Source: Xiphias gladius
Lineage: Eukaryota > Chordata > Actinopteri > Istiophoriformes > Xiphiidae
Assembly: GCF_016859285.1 (NCBI RefSeq)
Contig: NC_053417.1
Coordinates: forward strand, 22,412,706 to 22,476,705
Length of the DNA: 64,000 nucleotides
Direction of reading: 5' to 3'
Positions 1 through 11,200 of this stretch are shown here, one piece after another. The position numbers and the translations under genes were made by a program. The notes beneath the pieces were generated by a model. That model had not been told where the DNA came from and made no database searches. It was given only the letters and a program-made list of their open reading frames with translations. Each line of letters opens with the position of its first letter. Position 1 is the first letter of the stretch.

Positions 1-529
1 AGAAGCGAGCACCATGGCAGCACTAACCATCAGCCCACCGGCCATAACCACAGGTCTGCTGCCATAGCGGTTGACAAGTATGCTGCTCACCGGTCCTGCA
101 CAGAGGAGACAAATATCTCACTTTTTGGGTACTTTACAGCACTGAAGCTATATCTATTTTGGTTAAATAAAGGATAAAAAAATGGTTTTAGAATTATTTT
201 GCTTAGTCAAACAGTTCATGACATATGTTGTGGGAATGTGCAAGTGTTTTTTTATAACGCCTTTGTCAAATTTTTTGAAAATATTTGATGTCACTGACCT
301 CCTGCATACATTGAAGCAAGCATGACTGAGGACAACCAGGCAATCTCACTGTAGGAAACTGAAAAATATTCCTGAATCTCTTTAAAGTAGATGGTGAGGG
401 ACTTGGGAAAGGCATAGGAGAATCCTATGGAGATGAAAGCGCTGAAGACGACAGCCCAGCCCCAGCCTCCATCTGGTGGGGTGTAGCCTAGATCGGTTGC
501 TGCTGCAGAGGGCATGATTGATTCACCGA
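1..529 (-). CDS. Monocarboxylate transporter (SLC16A1/SLC16A7 type), 5' part only
   Basis: Proton-coupled lactate/pyruvate carrier of the plasma membrane, major facilitator fold. Two coding exons are visible on the minus strand: 515-299 (start codon 515-513) and 95-1, which continues beyond the window edge. Acceptor (CAG before 529 and before 95) and donor (GT after 299) fit and the frame is kept. The first exon encodes the family signature [11 protein letters not shown] followed by TM1 ([13 protein letters not shown]) and the segment [19 protein letters not shown]; the second begins [16 protein letters not shown]. The wording of the second exon resembles mammalian MCT2 (SLC16A7) more than MCT1 as I recall them, but with about 104 residues I would not fix the paralogue. 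The start is the only ATG ahead of the PDGGWGW block. Family assignment is firm. Confidence 0.9.
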
Positions 530-924
530 CTGGGTAGTGGGAACAGGGAAAAGAGGTGAACAGAGTACAAACAACTGCTCACTTTCAATGCAATGGTAAT
601 GATCACATAATGCAGGTCCTAATACATACAGTCTGCACAGCACAAGAGCTCACCTCTGCACAATCCTTGAAAACGTATTGCCCAGACTAGGAACTCTGCC
701 GCTTTGGCAGGCTGTGGTTGTCCCACTCAGAAAGACCCCGCTGTAAGGCCTTTGATCTCATCACGTGTGCTTGCTTGATAAATACAAGTGACCATACACA
801 CAAAAAAGCAACAGCAATGCTGGAGGCAATGATCTCGGTGAATGTTTCTATGAGTAGAAGAGCGAAAGTCAGCACCAGACAAGGGTAAGTACTGAAATCT
901 GTCTGGTAAAAATGCTATCTGTAT

Positions 925-929
<5 letters not shown>

Positions 930-1006
<77 letters not shown>

Positions 1007-1009
1007 GTG
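930..1009. repeat. (GT)n microsatellite
   Basis: About 35 uninterrupted GT dinucleotides followed by an imperfect end (GCGTGTGTGC). It creates long spurious Cys/Val and His/Thr reading frames on both strands. Confidence 0.98.
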
Positions 1010-1084
1010 CGGTTAGTGTCTGTTTGTATGCGCAAGTACTGGGGGTGGGGTTGGGCAAAATCTTGTATTACAGCAATAACATAC

Positions 1085-1175
1085 ATGTCAATTCAGTTCA
1101 ATTCAATTCAATTCAATTTTATTTACATAGGCCATATAATAACAGAGGTTATCTCAGGGCACTTTACTTCATGAC
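1085..1175 (+). repeat. Teleost retroposon 3'-tail-like repeat
   Basis: Starts with repeated TTCAA pentamers, then a segment of the type ATTTTATTTACATAGG...GTTATCTCAGGGCACTTT. This is a very common interspersed tail in teleost genomes; naming its parent element would need a repeat library. Confidence 0.55.
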
Positions 1176-1489
1176 GAATTCAACTGAGAAACTGTCCTTA
1201 CATAAAACATCATCATTGCTAAAACAATTCTACAAATCCAGTACTGCCATAAAGTGCCCCCGCTGATCAATTTGCATCATCAGTCAACCAGGCCAAAGGA
1301 ATAGCTACCAGGTTACAGTCTCTGACAGTTGACAATTCCAGTAGGGATGCACCAGTTCAATACAGCAGATTGGTGTTGACACCAGTAGTGACCTTATAAG
1401 GTGGACAGTTCATCTGCCATGATGTGACCGCTCTGCGATTATAAATACAGTTTCTTCATCAATGCCATTATGAAATTTTCAGCCTCCAC

Positions 1490-1850
1490 TATATAGTTAG
1501 ATTCATTCCGTCAGGACCGACAACCACAATTTTGATAACTTTTTAAGCAAAAATGCCAAAACTTCACCGGTACCAGCCTCTCAAAAGTGAGTTTTTGCTA
1601 GTTTCATAGTTTTCAACCACTGTAATCTCAACATTTTGGGGTTTATGATTGTTGGTCAGACAAAAAAAGAAATTTCAACATCGTTAATTTGGGCTTACAG
1701 GAATATTAATGTAAACTATTTTCTCTTTTCTGACATTTTATTGACTATGAATAAATTATTAAAGAAAATAGTTGTCAGATGCAGTGATAATGAAAATAAT
1801 AATATACTGGGGTTTTCTGTCCATATTCTAAAATATCTAAGTACCTACAA
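1490..1850 (+). repeat. Interspersed repeat family A, copy 1 (diverged)
   Basis: Shows the family hallmarks in order: TTTTGATAACTTTTTAAGCAAAAATGCC, a 'CCAGCCTCTCAAA' block, a 'GATTGTTGGTCAGACAAA' block and a terminal 'TTATTAAAGAAAATAG'. The same ordered blocks recur at 10465-10700 plus 11095-11165 (reverse), 24640-24900 and 33210-33480. A widespread non-coding teleost repeat; class unknown to me. Confidence 0.65.
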
Positions 1851-2109
1851 CTGACCCGTTCTGGTACCACTTCATCATTTTAAGATGAAAATAATTTTGT
1901 TGGTATTCTATTCAACAGCATATCCCTTAAGTTTTAGCCACAGATGTGCCGCCAGGGCGTCGTGGGAGCTGGGGTTATTGAAGGCAAGCAAAATAAGCCG
2001 TCTTTTATCTTAATTTAATCTTCATTAAAAATGATGAGGTTTTCAAATTTAATTAGCCATTAAAGTAGATGCCATTTATCTTAGAATATGAACAGACAAC
2101 CAGTCGTGT

Positions 2110-2300
2110 AGAGTATATAAGCACATTTACTCAAGTAATGTACCTAAGTACAGTTTTGAGTTACTTGTATTTTACTTGATTATTTGCATTTTAGGCTACT
2201 TTACTTGTACTCCACTAGACTTCAGAGGGAAATTTTTACTCCATTGCATTTATCTGACAGCTGTAGGTACTGGTTATTTTTCAAATTAAAGTTTTACATT
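2110..2300 (-). repeat. Interspersed repeat family B, copy 1
   Basis: Carries the stepwise ACTCAAGTA / AAGTACAGTTTTGAG / TACTTGTACTCCACTAGA / TCAGAGGGAAA string that defines this family. Other copies: 3525-3925, 10703-11090, 16535-16780 and 19000-19240. Common in teleosts; no coding capacity seen. Confidence 0.65.
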
Positions 2301-3039
2301 AAAAAAACATTTAATAAGATATATTATAAGCTACAATAAAAAAAAACCCCTCTTCGCCTCTACACTTCTCAGATGGTTTCAGTAACTCCATATTTCACAA
2401 AAAGCAAATATTAGACACAGACCCATTGTAGAGCTTTTTTCTTCCCACGCGAACCCTGTTACTCATCTCAGGACCCCTCAGCTTTACCTGGTGACCCCTT
2501 TGGAGGGGACCAACCCTTTGAATGGGGACCACCGGATTAAACCGGAGTATTTTTTTTTACATTGTTTACATTGTTGTGCTTACTTGAGTAAAAAGGATCC
2601 GACTACCTTCTCCACCACTGCAGAGAATCCCAGAATCATGTATTAGCTATTCAGAGAAAAAAAAAAAAAAAAAACATGTTTCAAAGCCTCTATGAGAAAT
2701 AACAAAAAAACCCCCCAACTTTATCTTTGGTTATAAGGTAAAACATTTATAGAAACTCAATTATCTTAGAATATGGACCGAAAACCCCAGTATCATGTTC
2801 CAGTTTTGTTTGTTTGTTTGTTTTTAAAGACTTGTATAAAATACCAGCCATGGAAACAGGATGCCCTTTATAAAATGGGGTGGGACAGCTTTGTTCGGCT
2901 AAAATGCGACTGCTTTGGAAAAAGCAGCAGAGTGGCACCTCTCGCACCAGCCTCCGCTCTGTCGTTACACAAGTCCTCCGGCCGGCCGCTGTTACCAACC
3001 GGTAGATTTACAGCTTGAATTAAATTAACTTTCTCTCAT

Positions 3040-3430
3040 TACAGCGCCGAATGTGAGGATGGTATCTGCTGCCGGAACTTTAGGGGTTTCTGTCGACCGT
3101 CTGTGGTGAGCGGCGCCTGCGGGCGACCCCTGTTTGTGTTACTCAACCGCTTGTGTAACGCTCGGACGCCGGCTGGTAACGTTAGCTAACGCTAACGTTT
3201 GCCAACCCAAGGTCGGGTACCACGAGAGCTCGGCGGGCGCACAGCGTCTATAGCTGGTCGGCGGCCTCGTTGTCTTTCCGGATGTTTTCCAAAGTCCGAA
3301 CATGCCTGGCCTCGCGTTTGGCCAGAGCACCCGCTGCCGCGAGTTCGAGGGCAGCGTTGAGGGCGACGCCCGCCCTCTGCAGACACCGTCGGGGCTTCAG
3401 CTCCGGGTCCGCCGCCGTCAGGGTAAGCGC
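3040..3430 (+). promoter_or_regulatory. CpG-rich promoter and first exon of the DCC gene
   Basis: GC- and CpG-rich island in an otherwise AT-rich neighbourhood, spanning the ATG at 3282 and the first donor site. No TATA box seen. A GTTAGCTAACGCTAACG palindromic stretch lies at about 3179-3200. The island with a following start codon and mitochondrial presequence supports a housekeeping-type promoter. Confidence 0.55.
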
Positions 3431-4614
3431 CCGCTGCGTTTCTGCTAGCCTACGACCAGCTTTCGGTACGCACGCCAACCGTGTCAGGGCTTTAAAACTG
3501 CAGCTGCGGTGGGAGAAGTGTTGAGATCGCGCACTGAAGTAAAAGTAGCAGTGCCACCGTGTAGAAATACTCCATCGGCAGCGAAAGTCCATAAGTATTA
3601 GCAACAAAAACTACCAAAGTATCAGAAGTACGGAAGAGGGAGAGGCACATTTAAGAGCGTTATAGAGCATTTTTCATACATATATTATTGGATGTTTGCT
3701 TGTGATGCATTAACATGTAAGCAGCATTTAAATTTTACTAAGTTGGTGCTAAATTTTAACAATTTTACATTCTCGCTGTATATAATTTATACATAAGTTG
3801 ACAATGTATCATATTTTATAACAGATCTCATGTTTTGCATGTAAATTCTTGATTTCAAAAGTGCTATAACTGATGTCAGATAATTGTAGTGGAGTAAAAC
3901 GTACAACACGCAGGTTAACATTACTGGAATATTTAATACATTAAATAGTGTTCAACCCAAAAAGCGTTCCGGCAGCTGGAAATCCGTCCTCTCCACTAGA
4001 AGTCATTTTGTGCACATGAATGAGTGAAACGTCTCGGGGGTGGAAGCAGAAAACTGAATAGTCAAGTGCTGTTATTATCTCTTCCCTGCTCTGTTTCAGG
4101 TGCTGTATGATGGGCATTGTCCCATATGTGTGACGGAGATCCGGTTCCTCCAGTTTCTGCAGAGAAACCGGCCTGGGGAAGTGGATTTTATTGATATCTC
4201 CCTGCCAGGCTATGATGGGGGGAAATATAAGGACGTCAGCTATGAGATGGCCATGGACGAAATGCATGTGATTGATGAGAAAGATGAGGTAAACTCACAT
4301 TCCACTGACCGTACTAATACTGTAATATTCTGTATATCAGATTGCCATTTTGGAAGACTTTTGCAGATTAGTCTAAATGTAATATTATGGCAGGTGGCTA
4401 AATGTCTGTGTATTGACAGGTTCACCGTGGGATCCCAGCATTTGCAGTCATGTACGGTGCCGTGGGCCTCGGCTGGTTGGGTCGCTTCATGATGTGGCCA
4501 CTTGTGAGGCCATTTATGGACAAATCCTATGCCATCTTCGCCAGGAATCGCCTGAAGTGGACTGGACGTGGGGGGGAGTGTACCACAGGACGCTGTGAAA
4601 AGAAAACACATTGA
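3282..4614 (+). CDS. DCC family (DUF393) thiol-disulfide oxidoreductase-like protein, mitochondrial
   Basis: Three exons: 3282-3422, 4100-4288, 4420-4614 (TGA 4612-4614); all introns GT/AG, phase 0, giving 174 residues. Residues 1-47 are Arg/Ala/Ser-rich with almost no acidic residues, as in a mitochondrial presequence. Exon 2 opens with the family signature YDGHCPICVTEI, including the CxxC pair, followed by RFLQF. Exon 3 encodes HRGIPAF and a GAVGLGWLGRF hydrophobic turn typical of the DCC/DUF393 fold. The family is thought to handle thiol-disulfide exchange; the substrate is unknown. The start is the first ATG preceding the presequence in the CpG island. Intron 1 holds a repeat copy. Complete and apparently intact; identification rests on the DGxCPxC motif and overall pattern. 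Confidence 0.85.
3525..3925 (+). repeat. Interspersed repeat family B, copy 2 (intronic)
   Basis: Within intron 1 of the DCC gene. Begins GAAGTAAAAGTAGCAGTGCC...GTGTAGAAATACTCC and ends near GTAGTGGAGTAAAACGTAC, matching the start and end of the family in order. Diverged and non-coding. Confidence 0.65.
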
Positions 4615-4900
4615 CTCTTGACCACAGGAAAAAATTAAGTATGTTAATAAGTTTATTGATTGTGAAGAACAACTGGATAAATACCACATGGTTAGTCTTG
4701 TTTAACCATTGGTTTATAATGAATGTAACTGGAGTTTCAAAGGTGTTTTTTTTGGCTGATGGATTAAATGTGTATGGTGTGAAGCCGTTATTTAGAGCAG
4801 AATGGGTTTGCTTGGAAGACTTTTATTCTGATTTGATAATTTTCAGTTTGTTCAGTTAAAACGACGTAAACCTCTACTAAACAAAAGTTAAAATGATGAC

Positions 4901-4906
4901 AATAAA
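4901..4906 (+). terminator. Poly(A) signal of the DCC gene
   Basis: AATAAA about 290 bases past the stop codon, the first canonical hexamer downstream of 4614. The transcript probably ends shortly after it. Confidence 0.6.
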
Positions 4907-4909
4907 TGG

Positions 4910-6470
4910 TTGCAAGAAGAAAGTAAAAACACTCACTGTAAAAACAAGATTCTGCAATATGCTGAAAATGTCCTGGATATTAAAAATTGGTACATAATGT
5001 TAAGCTTGATATCAAACAGTCGAAGTAATGTAACTTAAAAGAGAGCTTTTTATCATAAGACAGAACAACAGAAAATAGAAAAAGAAAAATCTACCCATAA
5101 AAAACATGACAAAGAAGAGAGAGAGCCTTTCTGCAAAAGATCAAGAGTAATGGTGTACTTCATATGACATGGTCATACTATGGCAAATATACAGAGGTTA
5201 GACTGAAAATCACTGAAGTGAAATAAAGTCAGTTTCCTATCTTATGAAGTATCTCAAATTGAGGTTCATTCAAAAGCAGATAGATAAACCAAACTGTCAG
5301 AAATCTGCCACTAGATGTCATCGTAAGTCTAAAATAATATCACCTATGAAAGTGAGTGAAGGTTCAGATGATTCTCATAGAACTGAGTGGAATCAATATC
5401 CGTCGTTCCGACAATAAAGGAAACTCACTAACCCAAACTGACTGAATTGGCATGATATTTTAAATGTGAATTACTCTTTGTAAGTAATTACTGTGAGCTG
5501 ACAAATTCAGACACTCGAGCGTCCACAATACATCGGAGCGCAGAGCAGTGTGTGCTTGTTAAAGGTTATGAGTCGTAGCCATGGGACAGTAATGTTTACC
5601 AAACACACAATGTAAAGCAGACACTTTTCGGTTTGAGCTACATACATTTTTAGATTACAGATTACAGCCTGCAGATTACCAGATAATTATTTAAATACAG
5701 GCATCAGTAATGTGCTTAATTGGGAATGTGTGTGTAAGTACAAGGGAAGAAGACAGACCGTTAGGGAATAAAGGGGTAAAAACTAAGTGTTTAAGATGGA
5801 GCTAAAAATAAATTATGCACAAGTGAGTACCTATTTAATAATTACAGAGTACGTTAAGTTTTTACTGGGTAACAAGGCAGGGACAACAAGGTGTTTATTT
5901 TAGAATTGTTATATATTAACGAAATATGAGACAGTCATAACTATAAAATACTTTATATTTTCTTAGGTTATGTTTATATTTTTTAGCTAAATATGCTGGT
6001 GCCCTGTTTGTACCTTGTAATTGTGCAATATGAACCTGGTAATTAAAAACGTACTTAATATGTAATTTAGTTCCTGTCCCCCCTAAAGGCAAGTTTGATA
6101 CCCTCTTGTTTCCTGCACTTCTTCACTTGTACCAGCTGGTACTCAGTAAATATTTCCTTGGTACTCCTTATCTACAAAATATTTACACTGTAGTTTACAG
6201 GCTGTAATGTTAATCATTACTGCATTTTATTATATCTGTTGATCACCACAGTCTTGTAATTTGTTTTGTATCACATTTACCATGAGGTCAGTGCACAGTT
6301 TCTAAGAATTGAAGTACGTTTGTTTCGGAGGGAGGTGTGTGCCTGTGTGTGTGAATGTGACGTGCTGTCACGTTCTGTCACATAGAAGCAGCTGATATCA
6401 GCTCACTGAGACCCTCGAGTTATCACCCCCTCCCTAATTTTAGACCTGATCTTCCAGTCCTGAACCTTGG
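4910..6470. other. Intergenic spacer, nothing recognised
   Basis: AT-rich, no long frames, no exon-like block with flanking splice sites and no repeat I can name. Confidence 0.5.
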
Positions 6471-6473
6471 TCA

Positions 6474-6474
6474 A

Positions 6475-6520
<46 letters not shown>
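6474..6520. repeat. (CA)n microsatellite
   Basis: Perfect CA dinucleotide run just upstream of the candidate promoter of the phospholipase gene. Confidence 0.97.
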
Positions 6521-6523
<3 letters not shown>

Positions 6524-6559
6524 TACACATACACCCGACCCCACCTCCTCCTGCTTAGC

Positions 6560-6712
6560 TCAACCAATAAGATTAAAGCTCTGCATGACAGAGGGATTGA
6601 TTTAAGCAGCAAAACATATTAGAAGTCAGAGGTGGTTTACTAGTTTTCAAAGGACAGAAAAATTGTTTGAAGAGGAATTGTAAAGAAAGAAGAACTGGCT
6701 GTTGTGTTTCAG
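6560..6712 (+). promoter_or_regulatory. Candidate promoter and 5' non-coding exon of the PNPLA8-type gene
   Basis: CAACCAATAAG (inverted-CCAAT-type box) lies near 6560, a weak TATA-like TGATTTAAG follows, and a purine-rich stretch ends TTTCAG|GTAAAT at 6712/6713, a good donor. The coding exon has an acceptor, TTTTCCTAG, at about 8161. The pairing is an inference from spacing and splice signals only. Confidence 0.25.
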
Positions 6713-7439
6713 GTAAATCTTCGGTGTATTCTTTATCGGATATTTTCTGTCAAGGTTAGAGGAGCTATAAGCTACTTTGGTTCATGACCTTCCTCTGCTA
6801 ATGTGCAAAACAACCATAGTAGATCTTTGACTATTGAACACCTAAGCACTTTGCCTTTCATCTGTTACGGCATTAAAGGAACAGTGTGTGCATCGATCAG
6901 TGTTTATAAATGCAGCTTATTTTAAAGAGGAATACAGTATATTCATATTTGTTTAGAGGATATGAGAGCAACCAAGGGCAGCACTTTCTATGTTCTCAAA
7001 TTTCTATTTCATATTGCAGACATAGATCTATTGACAGAAGATAGAGAGTTATTTACAGGCCATTTAGAGTAATGTATTTGCCCTGAGGTTTCATGTTACA
7101 TTACACAGTACAGGGGACAAAGTACTAGGAATCACTGTAAGTGGAGGGCTATTGTGGAACATGATGTTTGTACACAGTCTGATCAGCTCACCCTGAAAGC
7201 ATGCACTTTGCTATAAGAGGGATCTGTTTATGGAAGTGACAATGTGCCTCTGCTCTGAACTGACATGCAGGGGACGTATTGATGCGCCAAACTTGCCTCA
7301 TGCTTCGATGCTTTTTTATTTTTAACTGAACTTTGTCCTTACTGTTTTGCAAGGTAATTAATTTTTTTGATCCTTGTTTTGAATAAATTGATATATTTAA
7401 GATAATAAAACTGGCATGTGGTTTTGTAAACAGCAGACA

Positions 7440-8130
7440 TTATTAATAGACATTTTTGGCCCAGCTAGCAGCATGGCTCTAGGGGACGGCATCGCACTCT
7501 GTTTATCAGTCCTCGCAACAACTGTTGGATGGATTGCCATGGAATTCTGTACAGACATTCATGGTCCCTAGAGGATGAATGCTATTGATTTTGGTGATCC
7601 CTTTACTTTTCCTCTAGCGCCACCATGCGGTTGACATTTGCTGTTTAGAGTGAAATAGCTCGACAACTATTGGATGGATTGTCATAAAACTTCGCTCCAT
7701 ATATTTAAGAGGATAAATTTTAATGAATTCGGTGATCCTGTGACTTTTTCTCTACCGCCACCAACCAACGTTTTCTTTCAGCTTTTTAACTTAATCGGTG
7801 AAATATGTCAACATCTATTTGGTGGATAGATTTTGTACAGACATTCATGTTCCCTAGAGAAGGAACTGTAATAACTTTTATCCCCTGACCTTCCATCTGG
7901 CGCCATCATCAGGTCAAAGTTTCCAATTGCCAAATAACATTCCCATAAACCTCAGCTTAGCACTAATTAGCAAATGTTAGCATGCTAACACACTAAGATG
8001 AAATACATTCTACCTGCTAGCGACAACAATCTACATGCTAGCATTGTCATTGTGAGCATGTTTGAATACTGACGTTTGCATTTAGCTCAAAGTACAGCCT
8101 ACCAGAGCTGTTATCATGGCTGTACACGCA
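7440..8130 (+). repeat. Interspersed repeat family C, copy 1
   Basis: Ordered blocks: CAACTGTTGGATGGATTGCC, ACAGACATTCATG, GGTGATCC, CTCTAGCGCCACCAT, CATCATCAGGTCAAA, TTAGCAAATGTTAGCATGC, CATTGTCATTGTGAGCATG, ending ACAGCC...GAGCTG. Internal duplication of the first half (7520-7600 against 7655-7735). Other copies at 13850-14270 and 15960-16530. A frequent teleost repeat; class not assigned. Confidence 0.65.
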
Positions 8131-8257
8131 TTTGCTTTTTTTGTTGTTTGTTTTTTCCTAGATCCTTGTTGAAAATGCTACGACGGCCTAAATCAGTGCA
8201 AGCTCAGGAGTGACATACGGACTTTGATTGATTGCCACTCACCGCATCAAGTCTAAC

Positions 8258-11200
8258 ATGGGTCGCTACCTCAAGTTCTGTTCTAGTTCTGTGAACAGGA
8301 CTTTGAGATTACACTGCAAAATTAGGTACCTTGTGAGCCTTCTCAGAAGGCACCCTCGTCTGGCCAAAGCTCCGCTCTATTTGGACATCCACAGATATTC
8401 ACTACTGTCACCCCCTCACCTTTCCAGATTTACAAGAAAAGCCACTTTTAAAAATTTAAACCACAGTGATCCAGTCTGTACCTCTTACCACTTCCTCAGA
8501 GATTTTACCCAAGAAGTGAAACACCTCCAGGTTGTGCGTTTTTACACATCCTCTAATAGGGATGTATTCAAAGCTGAAGCTCCCATTGGGATCTTTGAGG
8601 AGGCTCAGAACAGTTTTCATTGGACTTCACTGAGAAGACGTCTTGGTCAATCATTTACTCAACTGTCCAGACATATTAATATTTATTTCAAGAGAAAGGA
8701 TGTCGTTCCTCTAGCTGAAAATGCCAGTCTCCTTGTCGCAACTCCAGAATATCTTGGCAGGTCACAGAGGCGTAGTCAAGCTCAGCAAGCAGCCAGAGAG
8801 CGAAATGTATCTGAGGGCAAAGACACACCCCTGGTCTCTAAATGCAAAGACAAACGGGAGAGCCCAGGAACAAGTCCTTCAACCCAGGAAATTTCTGGAC
8901 TGCAATTATTTCACATCAGCTCTTTGGCGACAAGATTTGGTGAGAGCTACAGTTACGTTGCTAATCACATTAACTCAGTCTTTTCCCGCAGTTTTGCAAA
9001 AACTGAATTGCAGGAGAATCTGAAAACCATGTCTTCCACGAGAGAGACACACAGAAGGCAGAAGAGGAGAAAAATGCAAAACACTTGTATCATAAACTCT
9101 AAAGAAGCCGAAATGTCCCAAGTAAAATCGAGTGCTGAACAGAAAACAGAGGAATCTAACAATGTCTCCAGCAGCTGGGACGAGGGCTACAATCACTTTG
9201 CGAGACACATCAATAAATACTTTGGTGCCAGGGTTACTGATGAGGTTCCGAATAGAAGAGAGCAACTTGCTGTGGAAAAGAAAAGCACTTCCAAAAACTA
9301 CTTTTCAACGCAACCTACCTCACAAACTCAAGGTGCCACGTCAAAACTGAAGCAAGAAGAACCTATCATCCCTCAACCTGGTTGCCTTTTCCACAACAGT
9401 CATATTACAACTAACTTTGGGGAGAACTATTTCCAAATGGCCAGTCACATCAATCAGTATTTCAAGGGTCAAAGTGGACTGGATGAGGACACTGATAGAA
9501 ATCTTCTAATAACAATGGACCCTGGATCTGCTACCTCTGAGAGACTGAAGACTGTAACCTTTATGGACTGCCTTCGCCACCCCACAAGCGCCATCCCTGA
9601 CCTGCTGGGAGCTTACCTAAAACTGGGGCTCTTGACCCAGACTAGTAAACCCAAATCTGCCATCACTTCCCCAGAGGCAATATTAAATAAAAAGGTGAGT
9701 TGAGGATACATGTAAAGTGATTTAACATTGATCAAGAATACAAGAAATTGAATATATAAAATGAAATGGTCTTTTAGTTGAGAAAGCTGTATAGTATGTG
9801 ACTGTCATGTCTCATTTGCCTAATCTCATTCTGCAAATTGGTGCAGCAAAGCTTTGTAAAATTTAGATTTTAACTACTTTTCATGACACCTACAGGATGT
9901 AAAAAACTTGCTAGTCTTGTAAGAGAAGCTAAAAACATAAAACCAACACAAATTTTTATGCAAATGTTAAAAGTAATTTCTGTTTGTATGTTGTCAGCTT
10001 GTCTTGAGTCAGAGGCAGGCAGAGGAAATCACACATGGTTTGGTTGCCAGTCTGGGACTGGCTTCGTCTCCGGGAGCACTGATTGCCTGTGTGGAGGCAC
10101 TCAATGATCACCTTATCCGTTACCCCTCATGCAAAGCTTTAATGTGGCAGGTATGTTGGAGGTGAAACAATCATATTTCTGAAAGTTTTACAAACAGATT
10201 TTACCCCAGTCAGTTCTTAAAGATGTTTCTGTTTCCAGGAGAAAACTGCAGTCACATTGTTGAGAAAGCGGCGAACCTACAGAGAAGACCAGGTGCTTCA
10301 GAGCGCCCTAAGAGAAACCTTGGCTCTAATTGGCTATGTGGAATCAGTCAAAGGATGCGGCATTAGAGTGCTCTCAATTGATGGCGGTGGCACAAGGTAA
10401 CTGTAAGAAAATCAGTTATAAATGAATGCTGTTCCTTCCAGATTCATTACCAGTGAATCCGTCAATTATTTTCTCAATTAATCAATTAGTTCTTTTGTCT
10501 GTGAAACATCAGAAAATAGTGAAAACTGTTCACAAAACCCATGGTATCCGTTTCAAGTTGCTTGTTTAATTCGACCAGTAGTCCAAAACCCAAAGACATA
10601 TAGTTTACTAACATATAAGACAAAGAGAAGTAGCAAACGCTCACATTTGAAAAGCTGAATAGAGTGCATCTTTGACATTTTTGCATGAAAAATTATTCAA
10701 ATGCAGTGGCGGAAGAAGAACTCAGATCTTGTACTTAAGTAAAAGTACCAATACCACAGTGTAGAAATACTCTGTAAGTCATGCCTTCACAGTTTTTCTT
10801 AAGTACGAAAGTGTTGTCAACAAAATATACTTAGAGTACCAAAAGTAAAAGCACTCATCATGTAGAATGACCCATTAGAGTATAATGTATATTATATTAT
10901 TGGGTTATAATTATTGATCTATTAATGTGTACATCACTTTAATGCTGATGCTGTTAAAAGTGGGGCTAATTTGAAATACTATATAAACTGCTGGAGCTTG
11001 TGAATTTCCTCCAGGAATAAATACAGTCTTTTCTTAACCTATAGGATTGCTTTGTTGATTTATAGATTGTATTATCAATCAAAAACTGCAAAAAAAAAAA
11101 AGGTAATAAGTTTACGATTAATTGATTATCAGAATAGCTGCCAATTAGTTTTCTGTTCAATTTATCAACTAATTGTGTCAGCTCATCCCAGAACCTTTTT

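Larger units (their letters stand above)
530..3050. other. Intergenic spacer between divergent transporter and DCC genes, repeat-rich
   Basis: No convincing coding exon. Contains the (GT)n tract, a repeat tail at 1085-1175, and copies of two interspersed teleost repeat families (1490-1850 and 2110-2300). Upstream non-coding exons and the promoter of the minus-strand transporter should lie somewhere here, but I could not place them. Confidence 0.6.

Noticed and set aside
687-875. 62-codon minus-strand frame with a hydrophobic segment and basic tail, behind an acceptor-like TTTCAG
   Set aside because: Looks superficially like a one-TM micropeptide, but I recognise no family, cannot link it to the transporter gene, and a frame of this size is expected by chance.
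727-1266. Cys/Val- and His/Thr-repeat frames on both strands
   Set aside because: Produced by the (GT)n microsatellite.
8228-8257. Upstream extension of the PNPLA8-type frame from a TTG at 8228
   Set aside because: Nuclear genes start at ATG in nearly all cases; ATG 8258 is the first in frame and gives a sensible presequence.
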